The translations under genes were made by a program, and so were the position numbers. The notes under the pieces are model-generated. The model did no database searches, was not told where the DNA came from, and saw nothing but the letters and a program-made list of their open reading frames with translations. From Flaccisagitta enflata (Eukaryota; Chaetognatha; Sagittoidea; Aphragmophora): a stretch of DNA of 64,000 nt. Location of the stretch: assembly GCA_965153355.1 (NCBI GenBank), contig OZ231127.1, positions 82,522,001-82,586,000 on the forward strand, in the 5' to 3' direction. Shown one piece after another: positions 25,135 through 34,959 of the stretch. Position 1 is the first letter of the stretch. Every line of letters starts with the position of its first letter.

Positions 25135-25247
25135 TGGTTAAAAGTGCAATCTACACACACAGAACTCTTTGAGAGAGCTTATGAGTTTCAAAATCATTGT
25201 GGTAGAACAGTCATTTATAGTCATGTTGCATTAGAAAATAGCAGCCC

Positions 25248-25861
25248 AAAGGCGGTAAGTGGTCAGCGGTACCCGTGCCCTGCTTGAGTAGTATGTGATT
25301 TAATTTGAGAGGGAGCAGGGCAGCGGCCCCGAAGGGGACGAAGTCCTGTAGAACACAGGGGGAATCTGTCCGTCCGTCCATCCGTCCGTCCGTCCATCCG
25401 TTTGTTCGTCCCCCTGCCCCATCTTCAGGGCTTCATCTCCTTCAGGGCCTAGTCTGACCCTTATTCTGCCAAATAGCCCAAATCCAAGCAATATGGCCCA
25501 AATCTAAGTAAAATGACCCAAATCCAAGCATATTGGCCCAAATCCAAGCAAAATGGCCCAAATCTGGTCAGAATCTAGGTATTGGAGGCCAAAATGATGG
25601 ACCTCAGGCCAGAATTAGGGTTTTCTGGCAAGATTTGGGCCATTTTGCTTGGATTTGGGCCAATATACTTGGATTTGGGTCATTTTGCTTAAATTTGGGC
25701 CATATTGCTTGGATTTGGGCTATTTGGCAGAATTAGGGTCAGAATAGGCCCCGAAGGAGACGAAGCCCTGAGGATGGGGTAGGGGGGGACGTACGGACGG
25801 ACGGACAGATTCCCCCTGTGTTCTACAGGACTTCGTCCCCTTCGGGGCCGCTGCCCAAAAA
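25248..25861 (+). mobile_element. HB element with palindromic interior
   Basis: Head GTGGTCAGCGGTACCCGTGC (25259). Subterminal inverted repeats of about 60 bp match perfectly over GGCCCCGAAGGGGACGAAGT CCTGTAGAACACAGGGGGAA and the (GTCC)n that follows. The minisatellite (CCAAATCCAAGCAAAATGGC) is itself inverted half-way (near 25575-25620). Ends GGGGCCGCTGCCCAAAAA. Confidence 0.85.
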
Positions 25862-26855
25862 CTGGCATATGAAATGGTCTTTCTATTTATGTCCCTCCTG
25901 TTTCCCACACTCTGCTCTCTGATCCTCCCCATGATTTCTTACATATAGCATTTCCACGTACGTGCAATTTTTTGACAATCACCCCAACTAAAACTCATAC
26001 TTCCTATTTTTGCTTATCCAAATTGTCTGCTTGATCATTGGATCTTTTATTCAAGATTCTTACTCAGTTGTGTTTGGTATCAAAGCTTTTTTCATGTACT
26101 TCATTGTTTTATGCAATTTCAATTTCTGAAAAACGGTTTATGTGATTACAGATATTTACGTGTACTGAAGAAAATATCTGAACTTTTTCTTTCATCTTTT
26201 TTCAATTGGTGAGGTTGTGATCAAATCAATTCAAGCTAGAAAAACAGAGTACTGCTTGAAACGCTCAAGAATCATACCGTATTTGTATAATATTGACTAA
26301 TTCTTTTCAAGAACAAAGAAGCTACTTATCATAAATGAAGAAATGTAGAGTCTATGCATTTTGATTCATGAAATAAAACATGAAAACTTAAGCAAGTTTT
26401 TTATTTTCACTAAAAAACTAATATTTTGTCTCAAAAACGCCTTAAAAATGTTAAAAATATGGTCGTTTTCATTTTTTGAGCCTGCCCAGGGTTTTTTTTT
26501 TTTCAAGCCACAGCCTCCAAATTGGTACAAACCCATATATTTTGAGTCTACTGAGCCAAAAAAAGGGTAGCAAGCTCATTTCCTTTCGGTGACCCATTCT
26601 CGTACTCCCTTATCACTAGAGATCATTTTCGCGACGAAGGAAAAAAGTCTTTTCCATGGAACAGTGGGAAAAAAATCGATTGACACCAGTGGATGAAATG
26701 ACATCTTTCATAATACTGACCTTGCAGCTTTTTCGACATTAAAAGAACTACAATGTTTAATAATTTAACCCTCATGATCATTTTAGAAAATAAAAGAATT
26801 GTACTTCGTGTCATTGTTGATGAGAAAGATAAAGAATGTCATATGGTTTACGCAT
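25862..26855. other. AT-rich non-coding stretch
   Basis: No gene, RNA or element recognised. T-run at 26494. Confidence 0.4.
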
Positions 26856-27894
26856 GTTAACAGTCTCTGGACAAAACAAGAAGAGTAGATTTTGCTGATC
26901 ACCGGTATGATGCTAAGGACTGAAAGAATTAACAGAAGAACAATTACTATCTGTAGTAATCGTTCAAAATGTAGGCTTGAAATTACCTCATAGAAAATGA
27001 CTGAGGACTGAAAGTAGTAAGCAGTCATGTAACTTCTCCAAGTCATTGAAATCTATCGTCATAAAATGCTTGATTTCCGTGTGATAATGAGTTTGATATA
27101 GATACATTGATTGATGTTTACTGGGGTTTTAGTCCAATTTATATATGTATATGGGTAGAAAGCTGCTAGAAAACACCTGAAACTATCAGGAAATGGAAAA
27201 AAACGATGAAAAACAAGTTACGCAATCGATAGAAAATACCAGAAATTCTCTCAACTTTGATTGTACAGAAAAAGGTCTCAATTCCTATCACTCTGCGCGA
27301 TTCAAATATATATGGTAGGAGAGACCAAATACTATTTGAGTCTGGTTTCAAAAAATATTTTCTCTTGAGCGCTCCCCTTGTACCAACCAAATGTTTACAT
27401 GGACTATAAGTAAAAAAACTACTACGCAGCTAAGAAGCTTCAGAAAGAAGTTAACAGCAACATACAACTTTTCATACCCAGTTTCCGTTTAATAATCTTT
27501 GTCTAATATATTCAAAAAATGAACCTTGAAAATATTTCTTTGAAAATATACTTTGATAAGTGCTTAGTTAAGCATAATTTTACAAAATTTACCTATAAAG
27601 TAACTATCTATTATTAAGCATCCCCTTACTACTGAAAGAAACTATTGCAAGAATGATTACTACAGGTAGTAATTGTTCTTTTGTTTGTTTCTTTCAAACC
27701 TAAGTAATTTTTTTCAAGATAATTACAAACCTATATTTTGAACGATTACTACAGGTAGTAATCATTCTTTCGTTAATTCTTTCAGTCTTTAGTAAATTTC
27801 TATGAGGTAATTACAACTACGCCTAAGCATCATAACGGTGATCAGCAAAATCAACTCTCCTCGTTTTGTCCATAGACTGTTAACGCGATCTCTC
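26856..27894. mobile_element. Fold-back element, about 1.04 kb
   Basis: Arms GTTAACAGTCTCTGGACAAAAC (26856) and GTTTTGTCCATAGACTGTTAAC (right end) are inverted and remain alignable over about 170 bp: GATTTTGCTGATCACCGGTA against ACCGGTGATCAGCAAAATC-like sequence, and ATTACTATCTGTAGTAATCG against GATTACTACAGGTAGTAAT. No TSD found; loop is AT-rich and non-coding. Confidence 0.65.
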
Positions 27895-28800
27895 AGTTAG
27901 TTGAGAAAAATATTCGAGCTTCTTAAAGAAAATCTGAAGACACTACGCGTGAAATTGCCAGTATGCGAATTGTTTCTATTATTCACCGGCCTTAGCAACG
28001 ATTTTGATGCAGCGGCATTTTAATTGACCCATGCAATGATTTATTTGCTGTTTTTAGAGAAATTAAGGACACACTTATTTTAGTTGAAAAACCATGGACC
28101 AATTCCATAAAAAAATCCAAACAAAAGCATGTAATAGATCAAAATACCATAGAATTGCTAAAGAATGATTTATCTAATCATGAATTTCATTCAGTGAGCA
28201 GAAGGGTTAACTTTACTCCAGCTGTCTGTTTATTTATTTCCTAGATAGTAAATACGAGAATCCATCGAGAAATGTTCCTCTGCACACACAGGAATCAACA
28301 AGGTCAATCTCATCCGCTGCCTCGGCCATTGGATGCCATAGATAGACAGACAGACAGACCACCCTGATCAGGATAAGGTAATTGATTCGCTTATGGCCTT
28401 GATGCCATAAAAATGGAAGTCTTTGTTTGTTGTTTTTATTAACAAAAATTCAAAGAAAATATTTTTTGTAATTTTTTATATGCTTTTCAAGTAATTGTGT
28501 TCATTTCAGGTCTTGGTTGCAAAGTAAATCATCATACTGCCCAATCTTTTTGATTTAATATGGGATTAAAGTAAGCGCATTTTTGCGCCATTTTCCTGGA
28601 AGTCTAAAAACTGCCTTTTTGAGTCCATTCTGTTCTCTAATGCTTTTGTTTCACCTTCTACATGAGCGTCCAAACCTGGAACTAAATCATAGATTGTAGA
28701 ATAATTCAACCTTTTTCATTATCTTTCAAAAACGATAGGTCAAAGCCATAAATGATTCTATTACCCAAAACCATATTAATGTGGAAAAGTTGAGACAAAC
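27895..28800. other. Non-coding stretch
   Basis: A (GACA)n motif at 28340-28360; otherwise nothing recognised. Confidence 0.4.
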
Positions 28801-29028
28801 TGACCACGACGGCGGCTGTCATGACGGGAACGATAACCATCTCGGGAACGGCGCTCTCCTATGGCGCTCATGAGAATGTTGACGGCCTTGAGAACGGCGA
28901 CGGGTCTGACAATGGCGACGCTCTTTCCTCTTCTTCCTTCGCTCCGACAATCGGCTACTCCGGCGCCGGCATCTCTTCTCGCGTTTTTCGTCACAGCGCC
29001 CTCGGCGCGGCACAATCTATCATTGTCT
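28801..29028 (+). CDS. GC-rich patch, possible exon upstream of the split host exon
   Basis: Abrupt rise in GC against AT-rich surroundings and an open plus-strand frame (TAVMTGTITISGTALSYGAH...) with C/G-biased third positions like the exon at 29501. The minus strand can alternatively be read as an Arg/Ser-rich segment (CRRRSSRLSERRKKRKERR), so strand is undecided. A fold-back element starts exactly at its right edge. Confidence 0.3.
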
Positions 29029-29500
29029 AAAAATGCAAAAATAATTCTGAAAAAAAAAGATTCAAAGAGCACTTAAGCTCCGATTTTTTGTGTAAAAATT
29101 TCATGGGTTTGGGTCTAATATCTTGGCCACAACATCAATTTGAAGTAAAATGAGCATTTAAAGCAGAAGCTCTTTTCACATGATTTTGATTTTGAAAGCT
29201 TTTTTTTTTTTTGAAGTGCTCTCATTTCTAAACGCCTTGAGCCGCAGATGCCAGATTGGTCTTAAATTAAAGAAAATTTAATAAGCTTTAATCTGAGACC
29301 AATCTTGAAATGAGAGCACTTATAAAAGAAGAACTTTTAAGTCAAAATTATGTCAAAAGAGCTTTCCTTTTAATTGCTCATTTTACTTCAAATTGATGTT
29401 GCGGCCAAAATATTTGACCCATACCCATGAAATTTTTACACAAAAAATCGGAGCTTAAGTGCTCTTAAAAACTTTTTTCAGAACTATTTTTGCATTTTAA
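29029..29500. mobile_element. Fold-back MITE, about 470 bp
   Basis: Long inverted repeat of about 150 bp per arm: AAAATGCAAAAATAATTCTG at 29029 against its complement at 29480-29499, then AAGAGCACTTAAGCTCCGAT, ATTTCATGGGTTTGGGTC and CAATTTGAAGTAAAATGAGC. The loop contains a second small hairpin (ACCAATCTTGAAATGAGAGC region). TSD not resolved. Confidence 0.75.
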
Positions 29501-29832
29501 GAAACAGAATGGCATCGTTTTCTTATATCTATTTTGGCATGAAACACCATGTATCATTGCAATCGTCGTTAACATCGTCGTCATCTTCAATGACCATACC
29601 ACCATCGTCATTGTCGTCCATTCCAACGACAAGAACATCGGCGGCGGCGGCGCTGCCGTCGTTGTTACCTTCCATTCCAACATCGCCTCTTCCAATACCC
29701 TGGCCTTTCGGGCTTTGCCCTCGGTGGACGGGATTGTTACTCCCACGGGAGTATACAAAATCGGGGTCCGCGATTCGTCGCGGGTCAACTCGCCCAGCAA
29801 GCAAATTTTCCGCCCGGCGTCGTCGCGCCGGC

Positions 29833-31218
29833 ATGGCGGCGCCGGTGAAGCATTGCCGGTTTAACCTCCTCTTCGCCTCATCTTTCGTCCTCGTCTCATT
29901 CTTCTCCTCTTCTCCATTCTCCCGTCTCCTCATCCTCTTGCTTCTTCTCATCAGTGGCGTTCATCCCAACCCTGGACCTCGTCGGCCTCCTCCCTCCATT
30001 GCCAATCGTATCCTCTCCAGGAACTGTGATGGTATCGGCAATTCGACGGCCGAACTGCGCCACTTCCTCGGCAGACACAACATCCTTGTGGCCTGTATCC
30101 AAGAGTCTAAGTTGAGCGCTAGATCGAAAACTCCGTCATTCCCGGATTACACAGTTGTTCGCCGGGATCGCCCTGGCAATGTCGATGGCGGCGGCCTCCT
30201 CACCCTCGTCCATCATTCCGTCCAATTCCACGAAGTTCTTTCTTCTATCAACGACGGCGCCGCAGAACTCATCATCATTCAAACAAAAATTGCCGGCCTT
30301 TCTATTAAAATCGCCAATGTGTACATACCTCCTGCATCTTCTCGTCTCCTCCCTCAGAACTATCGCGCTTCTCTTTCGGACCTTCTCAGTGATGACGTCA
30401 TTGTCGTTGGTGACATCAACGCCCACAACGACGAATGGTCGATGGGCACGTCGGACAATCGGGGAGATATCCTGGCTGCAGAGGTCGATTTGAAAGATTT
30501 CGTAGTTATGAACAATCCGGATGTCCCAACCTGCCCGTCATCTGACACTTCCCCGGATGTGGCTTTTGTCCCTTCAGCTTTGGCGCTTAACTTTGAATGG
30601 ACTGTGCATACAACACTCAACTCGGATCATCTGCCTCTCTCTCTCGCCTTCGACGACACCAATCCTCCCCAACGTGGCAGTAAGACCTACGTCAACTTTA
30701 AAAAAGCCAATTGGGCTCTCTTCACTCGCGACTCCGAAAGTCTCTTCGCTCAGACCCGTCCACCTTCGTCTTGCTCCCAGGGGGAGAAGGAGTGGCGTCG
30801 TATATTACAGAAATGTTCCTCACGCCACGTTCCAGCGGGGTTTTACAGAACATTTGCTCCTGGAATAGATGCCGCCTCTGCTCGCCTCATTGATGAGCGT
30901 GACGATCGACGCCGCCAAGATCCTAACGACCCCATCATCCCGGACCTCAACCGCCGCATCTCATCTTCGATGTCCTCCGCTTCTCGCGAGCGTTGGATTG
31001 AAGTTGTCAAGGACGCCAGCCGTCGAACAAACCCTACGCGATATTGGCGTTTGATGAAAAACTTGTCGGGAAAGAAAGCTGTTTCTTCGCCAAATCAGCC
31101 TATCATTTTCAAAGTCAAACCTATGACTAAGAAGTCGTCTATAATTTCGTCAAGTTTTATACAAATATTAAGGAATATAAGCAAGACAAAAATGCGAGGA
31201 AAATCTACAAGAATTTGA
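29833..31218 (+). pseudogene. Retrotransposon ORF, N-terminus with 2A-like motif and APE endonuclease
   Basis: A likely start ATG at 29833 (MAAPVKHCRFNLLFASS) is followed by a hydrophobic stretch (LLILLLLLISG) and GVHPNPGP (29956-29979), close to the 2A consensus DxExNPGP, where ribosome skipping occurs between G and P. The endonuclease has the expected landmarks: ACIQESK (catalytic Glu), GGGLLTLVH, NVYIPP, VVGDINAHNDEW, SSDTSPDVAF and LNSDHLPLSLAF. The frame is open upstream to 29509, but that part is host exon. It terminates at TAG 31216-31218 after a frameshift that separates it from the reverse transcriptase frame. Confidence 0.8.
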
Positions 31219-31221
31219 AAG

Positions 31222-33461
31222 TAAATAATCCTTTAAATCGTTCCTATACTCCTTTCTCTGATGAGGACACAGTTAACGCTATCAAAGCTAGCAAGAATTC
31301 GTCTGCTGCTGGTCCGAACGGGATCACGATGCTTCATTTGAAACATTTGGGTCCCAATGGTGTCCGCTTCTTGACCCACCTTACCAACCTATCGGTTCAA
31401 GCCGCAGACATCCCATCCATCTGGAAGTCTGCCCATATTGTGCCTATTCTGAAGCCCGGGAAACCGGCAGACAGAGCGGGCTAGTATCAACCGATTTCCC
31501 TCCTTTGCCCGGAAGTGAAGGTCCTGGAGAGGATGAATTTGGGAGCTTTGAAAGCGTCTCTCCCACCCGCGCCGACTCAACATGGATTTTGCCCTCAACG
31601 CTCGACCATCTCGGCCCTACTTCCTCTGTCAAATCGCGTCGCTTCTGGCTTCAACGCGAAGAAGCCTGCCGTCCGCACCGGTCTCCTCTGCGTCGACCTT
31701 TCGAAAGCTTTTGACGTCGTCAATCACCACAAAGTCGTCGAGATGATTGGTCAAACGGATCTTCATCCCAACCTCAAACGCTGGCTCGTTGCCTATTTAC
31801 GTGATCGGAAGGTGTGTTGCCTCTATCAGGGCAAAGCGTCGAAGTGGAGGAAGCTCAAGATGGGGGTGCCTCAGGGCAGCGTCATCAGTAGGGTGGTCAC
31901 GAAATAGGGTCAAATTTCAAAAAATGATATACTCTAGTTTTTTGCATAAATGTACCAAAAAAGAAGGTTTTCCCACAAGTAGAGGTCTGTATTTGAAGAT
32001 TAAACCATGGCGGCAAAACTATAGGCTTCCTATGGCAATAAAAAAATCCCCATAGCAACCCTATAGTTTTGCCGACAAGGTTTCTTGTTTGATTTCACAC
32101 CCCAGCTTGTGAGAAATCCTTCTTTTATTGGACATTTTAGCAAAGGGCTCAAGTATATCAATATATGAAATTTGACCCAATTCGGGACCACCCTAGTCAT
32201 CAGCCCCCTCCTCTTCAACTTCTATTCGCGTAATATCACTCCCTCGGATGACTTGTTCGCGCCTGACATCGACGAGCGTTACGCCAACGACAACCCCGCT
32301 GCAGCCGCGGATGTTGACCCGGCAATCATCGCCTCTCATCTCTCCAGAGCCGCCGACAACATTGTGGAATCCGCCGCGGTCCTCGACATGTCTGTGTCCG
32401 TGTCAAAATCCTCAGTTACGTTGTTTACGCCATGGACGAAGCAATATGGCAGATTGCCCCAAGTCACCGTCGGGGGGGATGTTATCCCTCAAGATAACCA
32501 TCCCAAACTGCTCGGGGTCATCCTCGACCCGATGTGGACATTTTCCGCGCACTCGTCGTATATTGCCAGGAAAGCAGCGAGCCGCTTGAACGTGCTTCGG
32601 GCTTTATCGGACTCCTCCTTCGGCCATGACAAAGAGTGCCTCATTCTTTCCTTCAAGTCTATGATTCGCCCATTTTTCGACTACGCTGCTCCAATCGTGT
32701 TTCCAAACTACGCCCCTTCGTCGATTAAACGCCTCCAGCTTGTGCAGAATAAGTGCCTGCGATTAATCACCGGCTGCCACAACGCCGCTGCGATCGACCA
32801 TCTTCACTCGGAGACGCAGATCCTCCCAGTTGACCAACATTTGCGCCTCCTTTCTTCACAATACTTGATTAGAGCCCTCAACCCGAGTCATCCTTCTCAT
32901 CCTCATGTTGTCGATCCTCCGCCGCCAAACCAACGTCAAATGAAGGAGACTCTTCGCTCCAAATGTCTTCCTACGGTTGAAGAATTCCTGCAGGACGGGA
33001 TTATTAGACCGGAGAGAGTCAAAGAATCAATGACCAGCGTCCACAATAAAATCATCAGCGACACCATCAACGCCTTTAGTCCCGACCGCGTCCTCGGCAC
33101 CATACCACCTCTAATTCATCCTTCTGAGACATCGCTCCCTCGGCAAACTCGCACAATTCTTAGTCAACTCCGATCTGGCCACTGCTCGCGTCTCAACGAT
33201 TTCCGCCATCGTATAGGCCGGTCTGACACGGATCTCTGCCCAGACTGTCGAGTTGTCGTCCATTCATCTAGTCACTTATTCGATTGTACTTCGAACCCTA
33301 CCAGCCTCGTCACCACAGATCTTTGGGAAAAGCCACGAGAAGCAGCTCTCTTCCTCTCCTCCACTCCATCTTTCTCTGACCTTCCTGACCCGGGTCCTTC
33401 CCCTCCTCCTCCTCCGAGACGACGACGAAGGGCGAGGCCGCCCCCAGAGCCACCCCCTTAA
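31222..33461 (+). pseudogene. Retrotransposon reverse transcriptase and C-terminal region, interrupted
   Basis: Part one (31222-31888): AAGPNGITMLHLKHLGP, IVPILKPGKP, TAG at 31482 just before YQPISLLCPEVKV, TQHGFCPQRST, DLSKAFDVVNH, and MGVPQGSVIS at the MITE border. Part two (32204-33461) resumes in the same frame with PLLFNFYSRN. The catalytic box reads YAND (32280-32291) instead of F/YADD, so the first Asp of the pair is lost. KLLGVILD, RLQLVQNKCLRLITG and a CPDC-x8-H-x3-C motif (about 33238-33290) follow. The 307-bp insertion plus 8-bp duplication is 315 bp, a multiple of three. The protein ends PPPEPPP-TAA. Confidence 0.8.
31889..32195. mobile_element. hAT-type MITE, 307 bp, inside the reverse transcriptase
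   Basis: Inverted ends TAGGGTGGTCACGAAATAGG and TAGGGTGGTCCCGAATTGGG (complement of right end) extend about 30 bp with few mismatches. Perfect 8-bp TSD GTCATCAG at 31881-31888 and 32196-32203. Interior contains a second near-symmetric pair (GGCAAAACTATAGG / CCTATAGTTTTGCC at 32013 and 32060). Confidence 0.9.
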
Positions 33462-33558
33462 TCCTTTTTGGTGGCCACCGACGGTACGGTACTAATTACC
33501 GTTAATTCGATAATTCGACGCCGGTTTTCCACAAGTCCCAGGAATATTTGCTTCAACA

Positions 33559-33605
33559 ACGCCGGCGCTGGCGCCGGCGTCGCTGGTTAACAACAACAAC
33601 AACAA
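33559..33605 (+). promoter_or_regulatory. Retrotransposon 3' terminal hairpin and AAC tail
   Basis: ACGCCGGCGC and GCGCCGGCGT (33559-33568, 33571-33580) form a strong GC hairpin just before GGTTAACAACAACAACAAC... This is a plausible recognition structure for target-primed reverse transcription; the role is inferred from position. Confidence 0.6.
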
Positions 33606-33766
33606 CATTCCAACATCGCCGGCGCCGTCCTTACTAACGGCACAATCCTCTTCAATGACGCTTCAACACAACTTCCGTCGGAATTCCAAAGTCACCAAAA
33701 AACGACACTACAGCTCAGCGACGGCGTCGATTTCACCGGAAATTCCTTTCTCTCTTGCCAATGCCC

Positions 33767-34959
33767 GTGAGTAGACGACATCTTTGAGGATGAATCCAAA
33801 AGCTGACTCGAAACTCTTCTAGTCCAATTCCCATTATACAGCTTCTTGCATTATTGCTTAAATCCGTTGTCGGTCTTGTAGGACGGCAATTTTTTGAAGG
33901 AAAACAAAGTGTTTCACCCTACTTTTTGCATCACTTTCTAATTTTTTCTTCAAACCATTGCCATTTCTAAACGAATTAAGCGACAATGACCATCAACGTC
34001 ATGTTTAGAAGAATTTTTGCAGAGCTTTCAAACGGTCATGGATTTTCTATGGTTCAGGTCATTGGTTAAGTCAAAATTAGCAAAACAAAGTGTTTGACTT
34101 ATTTATTTGACATAGGAGTAGGAAGAAATTGATATCTTCACTTTAAATGTAAATTAAGGCTAAAGCACTTGAGACGGAATGCTGAAATTTGGCATGAATA
34201 AATGCAATAACCTACTCTTTCAGGCGTTTTTTTCAGAATTTGATTACGTTGATTCGTTTAGAATTTATGTTGTCATCTTTTGTCTCATTTGAAAAAAATC
34301 ATACTGTAAAAGACAAATTGTCTCTAAAGACACTTGGTATATACATTTCTATCATATTAAGACCTCAAAAGTAATTTTAACTTTGCAATTTACATGAGAA
34401 AAGCAAGGTCATCAAGTTTTTTAATGTAATTTTGCTTACATTTTTTTGTTTGTTCTTGCTGTTGAAATTCTAAGACTCACAAATGCAGGGAAATTTTGCA
34501 TTTTCAAAAACATAGTTCTCTTCATAATCGATTTTGGAAGAGAACTATGTTTTTTGTTTTCTCATTTTTTCATTTTCTTTGCAATTTTAAAATTTCAACA
34601 AGCCCCCTATCAGTTACCAAAAATAAAATTCTCAATAATTTGCATTATATTTTCTTTGAATTTATTCACCCTATATTTCGACCGTTTCCAGCCTTCTTCA
34701 GGGAAATGACCTGAATGTACAGTAAAATTTCAATATGTCAATGATGAGGATTCGAAAACGATGTCATATCATCCCAAATATATCTCTTTTATGTCCTTTT
34801 TTAACCTTTTTATTTTCCACCAGATCCGAGTTTTTTTCAGTTTCGTCTCTGACTAGCTTTGGCCAAAAATTTAGGCTAAAGCACAAAATTAGGCCCCTTT
34901 TTTTTAAAATACCCCCACAGATGACACCTGGGTAAACAATTTTTGTCTCTTTATATAAA
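33767..34959. other. Probable intron and older repeat remnants
   Basis: Begins with the GTGAGT donor. 33950-34090 (ATTTCTAAACGAATTAAGCG ... AAACGGTCATGGATTTTC) is related to sequence inside the TA-flanked element at 43622 and at 45380-45490. No exon seen. Confidence 0.45.

Larger units (their letters stand above)
29688..33605 (+). mobile_element. Ingi/Vingi-like non-LTR retrotransposon, 3.9 kb
   Basis: Bounded by a perfect 15-bp TSD CATTCCAACATCGCC (29673-29687 and 33606-33620). Order: structured GC-rich leader with hairpin TACTCC-CACG-GGAGTA (29736-29751), hydrophobic N-terminus with 2A-like motif, APE-type endonuclease, reverse transcriptase, C-terminal CCHC-like motif, and a tail ending in an AAC-rich repeat (33588-33605). 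No RNase H domain was seen, which is why Vingi-like is preferred. It is dead: frameshift near 31210, TAG at 31482, a MITE at 31889, and a changed catalytic motif. It may be full length because the leader is present and the TSD is perfect. Confidence 0.85.
29501..33766 (+). pseudogene. Host exon split by the retrotransposon
   Basis: Left part 29501-29687 and right part 33606-33766 are one reading frame once the insertion and one TSD copy are ignored. The left part reads VVNIVVIFNDHTTIVIVVHS and GGGGAAVVVTFHSNIA; the right part continues GAVLTNGTILFNDASTQLPS and ends FTGNSFLSCQCP just before a GTGAGT donor (33767). Codon third positions are C-rich in both. Short Gly/Asn-rich beta-type repeats of the kind G-A-x-L and F-x-G-N recall right-handed beta-helix surface proteins, but this is a guess. 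The insertion should abolish the normal protein. Confidence 0.55.

Noticed and set aside
29700-29770. HDV-like ribozyme at the retrotransposon 5' end
   Set aside because: The opening CCCTGGC has no visible GCCAGGG partner; the P1/P2 topology could not be drawn.
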